A stretch of 6,237 nucleotides of DNA, taken from positions 3,085 to 9,321 of the forward strand of contig VXZF01000548.1 of NCBI GenBank assembly GCA_009845645.1, given 5' to 3'. Positions 3,592 through 6,237 of this stretch are shown one piece after another. Within the stretch, counting starts at the first letter, position 1, and every line of letters begins with the position of its first letter. The notes beneath the pieces were generated by a model that saw only the letters and a program-made list of their open reading frames with translations, made no database searches and was not told where the DNA came from. The position numbers were made by a program, and so were the translations under genes. The stretch is from Gemmatimonadota bacterium. Lineage in GTDB: Bacteria > Latescibacterota > UBA2968 > UBA8231.

Positions 3592-5425
3592 TTCGGTGGG
3601 TGGTACAATCGTCTCAATAGGCCGCGCTTTCCTGGGGAGAGCGCGGCTTTTTCGCGCCGGGTGCTGCGGAGCTATGCTCTGGGCCTGCGGTGCGGGAGAA
3701 GTGCCCGAAGAGCCGTTGCAAATTCCCGAGGTCGATGGGGAAGCATGGGATGCGCACATTGAGATAGGACGCCCCGGCCATCGCATCGAGATCCGCGCCG
3801 ATTCTTTGCGCGAATTTTCCAAGTCAGAGCAGATCGTCGCCACCGGTGGCGTGGAGGTGGCTTTCCGCGGCAACGAGGCCGTTTCGACACTGAGAGCCGA
3901 GCGCTTGGTGCTAGAGCACAAGCGGGACCGCTTTGGCTTGGCTGGCGGCGTGGTTTTGCGCGCTGGGGATAGCCTAGAAGTGCAGGCCGATACTCTGCTG
4001 TGGGAAAACGCGCACGAGCAGTTGCGCATTCCGGGTACATTGAGGGTGGAAGTCGGCGAGGGACGAGAGTGGGGCCGCAACCTCACGAGCAATTTTGCCG
4101 TAGATGTGTGGTCCTTGGAAGCCGTCGAGGGGCTTTGGCGCGGTCGGGATGGGGTGATGGTGGAGGTGAGCGCCCAACGCGAGGAAAGCCGTCGGGTCGA
4201 GGGTGCGCAAGAGATCACCTACGACAGTGTCGAAGTGCGCTACGACGGAGTGCAATTGATCGGACCGCGCGCCACGTTCCTCCCACAGGCTCGTCGCTTT
4301 GACCTCAGCGGAGGGGTCGAGGGAGCCGACTCGCTGGCGCAGTTTGCAGCCGACGAAGTTGCAGTGGATGCGGAAAAGCAGCGGCTAGTGGCGCGGGGGG
4401 CGGTCCGCTACCGAGAGGATGAGGCCGAGTTGCGGGCTGCGGAGGTAGAGGAGGACCGCAACGCAGCGCTATTGCAGGCCCGCGGGGAGCCGGCGACCTT
4501 TGTGCAGGGCGAGCGGCAGATCGAGGCGCGCCAGTTGGCGTATTCGCGTTCCGAGCGCGAGCTGACGGCCGAGGGCGGGGTGATCTTGCGCGCCGGAGAG
4601 CAGGAGCTGACGGCCCAAACCCTCCGCTATACGCGCGATGGCCAAGTCCATGCCGAGAGCGCGATCGCGCTAAAGGCACCCGAGTTGGACGGCTCGCTCG
4701 CCGGCGATTCGCTCTTTTTCGACTTGGAGCAAGAGGCTGGCTGGCTGCGAGGCGCACCCTCGTTGCGCCAGCGCGAGCTCGTGCTATCCGCCCCTGTGTT
4801 GCGGTTCGATCTCGTGCGGAGCCGGTTGGCCGGGACCGGCGGTTTTACCCTGCGCGCCGAAGGGTTAGAGGTCGCGGCCGAGCGCGGTGCATACGAAGCG
4901 GATTCAGCGCGGGTGCTGGTGGCCGAGGGCGTGGTGTTGGAAGAACAGGATGACGAGCGAGACTATCACAGCCGCCTGATGGCCGATTCGATGGTCGTCG
5001 CCTTGGCGGACAGCCAAGTCGAGTGGATCGCCATACCCGGCCAAGTGAGCGGCCAAATTGAAGTAGGGGACCGCCATAGTTGGATCGAGGGGCGGGGTGG
5101 GCAAGTCTTTATGGCCGACGGCGACTTGGAGCGGGTTGAAGTAAGTTCTGAGGCCGACGTGACGCATCGCCGGGCCGAGAACGAAGAGATCAATCGCTTT
5201 CGCGGGCAGCAGATGACGCTGTACTTTGACGCGGCGGGATTGCGCCGTGCCTTGGTAAAGGGCGCGGCTGAGTTAGTCACGCGGCTGCAAGAGGACGAAG
5301 AGGTTTCCGTCAACGAGGTCAGCGGCGAAGAATTGGATATTCGCTTTGCCCAAGGCTCGCTGGCCGAGGTGCGAGTCGGGCCGGAGATCGAAGGTCGCTA
5401 CTATCCGCCTGCAGAGGAGCCGTAA
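3563..5425 (+). CDS. LptC-LptA/OstA-like fused LPS transport bridge protein, predicted lipoprotein
   Basis: This 620-residue exported protein is probably the periplasmic bridge carrying LPS from the inner to the outer membrane. A basic N-region (MKRGRRR, then RARLFR at 26-31) and a short hydrophobic stretch lead to a lipobox-like L-W-A-C with C42 as the lipidated residue. No other cysteine follows. Residues about 60-190 look LptC-like. From about 213 to 620 there are OstA/LptA-type repeats: to about 467 of 25-34 residues with the pattern A-x-x-L...L-x-A-x-G-x-V-x-L, then four of 30-40 residues with G-x-x-M/L-x-x-x-F/V...L-x-x-V-x-V. E. coli LptA has about 185 residues, so this is far longer. 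ATG 3563 (AGGAG upstream) overlaps pyrG by 29 nt. ATG 3674 would remove the signal peptide. lptB follows 1 nt later. The role is inferred from repeats and context; an LptD-N-like or OstA-like scaffold is the alternative. Confidence 0.8.
   Translation: MKRGRRRPPSSVGGTIVSIGRAFLGRARLFRAGCCGAMLWACGAGEVPEEPLQIPEVDGEAWDAHIEIGRPGHRIEIRADSLREFSKSEQIVATGGVEVAFRGNEAVSTLRAERLVLEHKRDRFGLAGGVVLRAGDSLEVQADTLLWENAHEQLRIPGTLRVEVGEGREWGRNLTSNFAVDVWSLEAVEGLWRGRDGVMVEVSAQREESRRVEGAQEITYDSVEVRYDGVQLIGPRATFLPQARRFDLSGGVEGADSLAQFAADEVAVDAEKQRLVARGAVRYREDEAELRAAEVEEDRNAALLQARGEPATFVQGERQIEARQLAYSRSERELTAEGGVILRAGEQELTAQTLRYTRDGQVHAESAIALKAPELDGSLAGDSLFFDLEQEAGWLRGAPSLRQRELVLSAPVLRFDLVRSRLAGTGGFTLRAEGLEVAAERGAYEADSARVLVAEGVVLEEQDDERDYHSRLMADSMVVALADSQVEWIAIPGQVSGQIEVGDRHSWIEGRGGQVFMADGDLERVEVSSEADVTHRRAENEEINRFRGQQMTLYFDAAGLRRALVKGAAELVTRLQEDEEVSVNEVSGEELDIRFAQGSLAEVRVGPEIEGRYYPPAEEP
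3601..3609 (+). promoter_or_regulatory. Possible extended -10 promoter element
   Basis: TGGTACAAT fits TG-N-TATAAT with one mismatch, but there is no -35 match at 15-19 bp. A start near 3616 would place the terminator hairpin at the very 5' end of the RNA. It could serve the lpt genes only if they started at GTG or ATG codons further down. This is weak. Confidence 0.2.
3619..3652 (+). terminator. Intrinsic terminator downstream of pyrG, inside the next coding region
   Basis: GCCGCGCT (3621-3628) and AGCGCGGC (3640-3647) form a perfect 8-bp GC-rich stem with an 11-nt loop, extendable by G-T and A-T pairs, followed directly by TTTTT (3648-3652). It begins 27 nt after the pyrG stop, the expected place for its terminator. 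It also lies in codons 19-30 of the lptC-lptA-like gene, so read-through or attenuation must be considered. Confidence 0.75.
5414..5419 (+). promoter_or_regulatory. Ribosome binding site of lptB
   Basis: GAGGAG lies 7 nt before GTG 5427, inside the last codons of the upstream gene. It fixes the lptB start over the longer in-frame reading from 5346 and implies translational coupling. Confidence 0.85.
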
Positions 5426-5426
5426 G

Positions 5427-6158
5427 GTGGCATTGGAAACGCACGCATTGAGCAAGCACTACGGGGGCCGGGCGGTCGTTGACGAGGTCAGCATCCGCGT
5501 CGAGCCGGGGGAGGTCGTCGGCCTGTTGGGGCCCAATGGTGCGGGCAAGACCACGACCTTTCACAGCATCGTCGGCTTTGCTGCGCCGGACGGGGGCCGC
5601 ATTTTGCTCAACGATGCGGACATCACCGGGCTGCCGATGTATCGCCGCGCGCAGATGGGCATTGGCTACCTGCCGCAGGAGACCTCCATTTTTCGCAAGC
5701 TGAGCGTGGCCGACAACATTCGCGCCGTATTGGAAGCGCGGGGGGTCAACAAAGCGCGCATCCCCGCGCGCCAACGGCAACTGCTAACCGAGTTGGACTT
5801 GCTAGAACGCGCCAATCAGCGCGCCGACACGCTTTCGGGCGGCGAGACGCGCCGGGTCGAGATCGCGCGGGCCTTGGCCTGCGAGCCGCACTACATGCTC
5901 CTCGACGAGCCTTTTGCCGGCATTGATCCGCGCACGGTCGAAGACATCCAAAACATAATCGCCGAACTGAGAAATCGAGGCTTGGGCGTACTGATTACCG
6001 ACCACAACGTGCGCGAGACCTTGGAGATCGCCGCGCGCGCCTATATCCTAGTGGATGGTAAAATTTTAACTGCGGGCACGGCCGAGGAGCTAATTGCCAA
6101 CGAGCAGGTGCGGCGAATCTACCTCGGCGAGCGCTTTAGTTGGCGGGTTGATGGGTAG
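5427..6158 (+). CDS. lptB: LPS export ABC transporter ATP-binding protein LptB
   Basis: LptB is the cytoplasmic ATPase which, bound as a dimer to LptF/LptG, drives LPS extraction from the inner membrane into the LptC-LptA bridge. It has 243 residues, matching the family length of about 240. In order: Walker A GPNGAGKT (35-42); Q-loop in GYLPQETSIFRKLSV (80-94), a stretch very characteristic of LptB and not of other ABC ATPases; signature LSGGE (136-140) followed by TRRVEIARAL; Walker B YMLLDE with catalytic E161; D-loop PFAGIDP; and switch H193 in TDHNVRETL. All motifs are intact. The GTG start has GAGGAG 7 nt upstream and follows the previous stop by one nucleotide, so it forms a tight operon with the predicted bridge protein. 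LptF, LptG and LptD are not in the window. Confidence 0.97.
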   Translation: MALETHALSKHYGGRAVVDEVSIRVEPGEVVGLLGPNGAGKTTTFHSIVGFAAPDGGRILLNDADITGLPMYRRAQMGIGYLPQETSIFRKLSVADNIRAVLEARGVNKARIPARQRQLLTELDLLERANQRADTLSGGETRRVEIARALACEPHYMLLDEPFAGIDPRTVEDIQNIIAELRNRGLGVLITDHNVRETLEIAARAYILVDGKILTAGTAEELIANEQVRRIYLGERFSWRVDG

Positions 6159-6237
6159 GCGCGGTTGCACCTTGACTTTTCGCGCTGCACGGGCTTGTTT
6201 TTACAGCTAATAGCAAGATAGGTAATTTTTATTAAGT
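6159..6237 (+). other. Non-coding tail after lptB
   Basis: These 79 bases turn from GC-rich to AT-rich toward the right edge. TTGACT (6172-6177) resembles a -35 box, but no -10 lies at a suitable distance. GCGCG/CGCGC (6159-6163 region with 6181-6185) is too weak, and too far from the T-run near 6198, to call a terminator. No coding sequence is supported. Confidence 0.5.

Noticed and set aside
3674..3676. ATG 3674 as the start of the bridge protein, clear of the terminator
   Set aside because: It would put the lipobox cysteine at position 5 with no basic N-region, so the product could not be exported. GGAG is only 2 nt away, too close.
3502..4218. A 238-codon open frame on the minus strand opposite pyrG and the bridge gene
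   Set aside because: Low-complexity Ser/Arg/Pro-rich translation with no family resemblance, lying antisense to well-supported genes. It is a shadow typical of GC-rich DNA.
4305..4757. A 150-codon minus-strand frame rich in Ala, Arg and Pro
   Set aside because: Composition is that of an antisense shadow of the repeat protein. No start signal or motif.

Overview
The window looks like chromosomal core-gene DNA from a GC-rich, diderm (LPS-type envelope) bacterium. The diderm reading rests on a clear LptB ATPase next to a large exported OstA/LptC-like protein. I see no mobile element, CRISPR array, tRNA or rRNA. The phylum cannot be fixed from the sequence. The CTP synthase is unlike the textbook E. 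coli form, which suggests a poorly studied lineage rather than a familiar proteobacterium.

Layout: on the minus strand (1-1267) a DUF2203-family gene is followed, after a 152-nt gap, by the 5' end of smc (chromosome condensation ATPase), which runs off the left edge. The gap holds a perfect 16-bp palindrome and a second inverted repeat. A divergent spacer (1268-1444) carries a good minus-strand promoter candidate and a hairpin plus T-run in the leader of the plus-strand genes. On the plus strand come gatC (Glu/Asp-tRNA amidotransferase subunit C), pyrG (CTP synthase), a 620-codon gene for an LptC-LptA/OstA-like repeat protein, and lptB. The last 79 bases are non-coding as far as visible.

The two rightmost genes form one functional unit. 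LptB is the cytoplasmic ATPase that powers LPS extraction from the inner membrane. The gene before it, one nucleotide upstream, encodes what looks like LptC and LptA fused into one long beta-jellyroll bridge carrying about 15 short repeats. This is the most interesting protein in the window.

Regulation is the other theme. Hairpins followed by T-runs stand before gatC, between gatC and pyrG, and after pyrG. The last is a textbook intrinsic terminator, yet it lies inside the signal-peptide coding region of the lptC-lptA-like gene, so that gene's expression may depend on translation through the terminator. PyrG itself has an altered lid motif in the region tied to GTP activation, a roughly 33-residue insertion in the glutaminase domain, and an unusual N-terminal signature.
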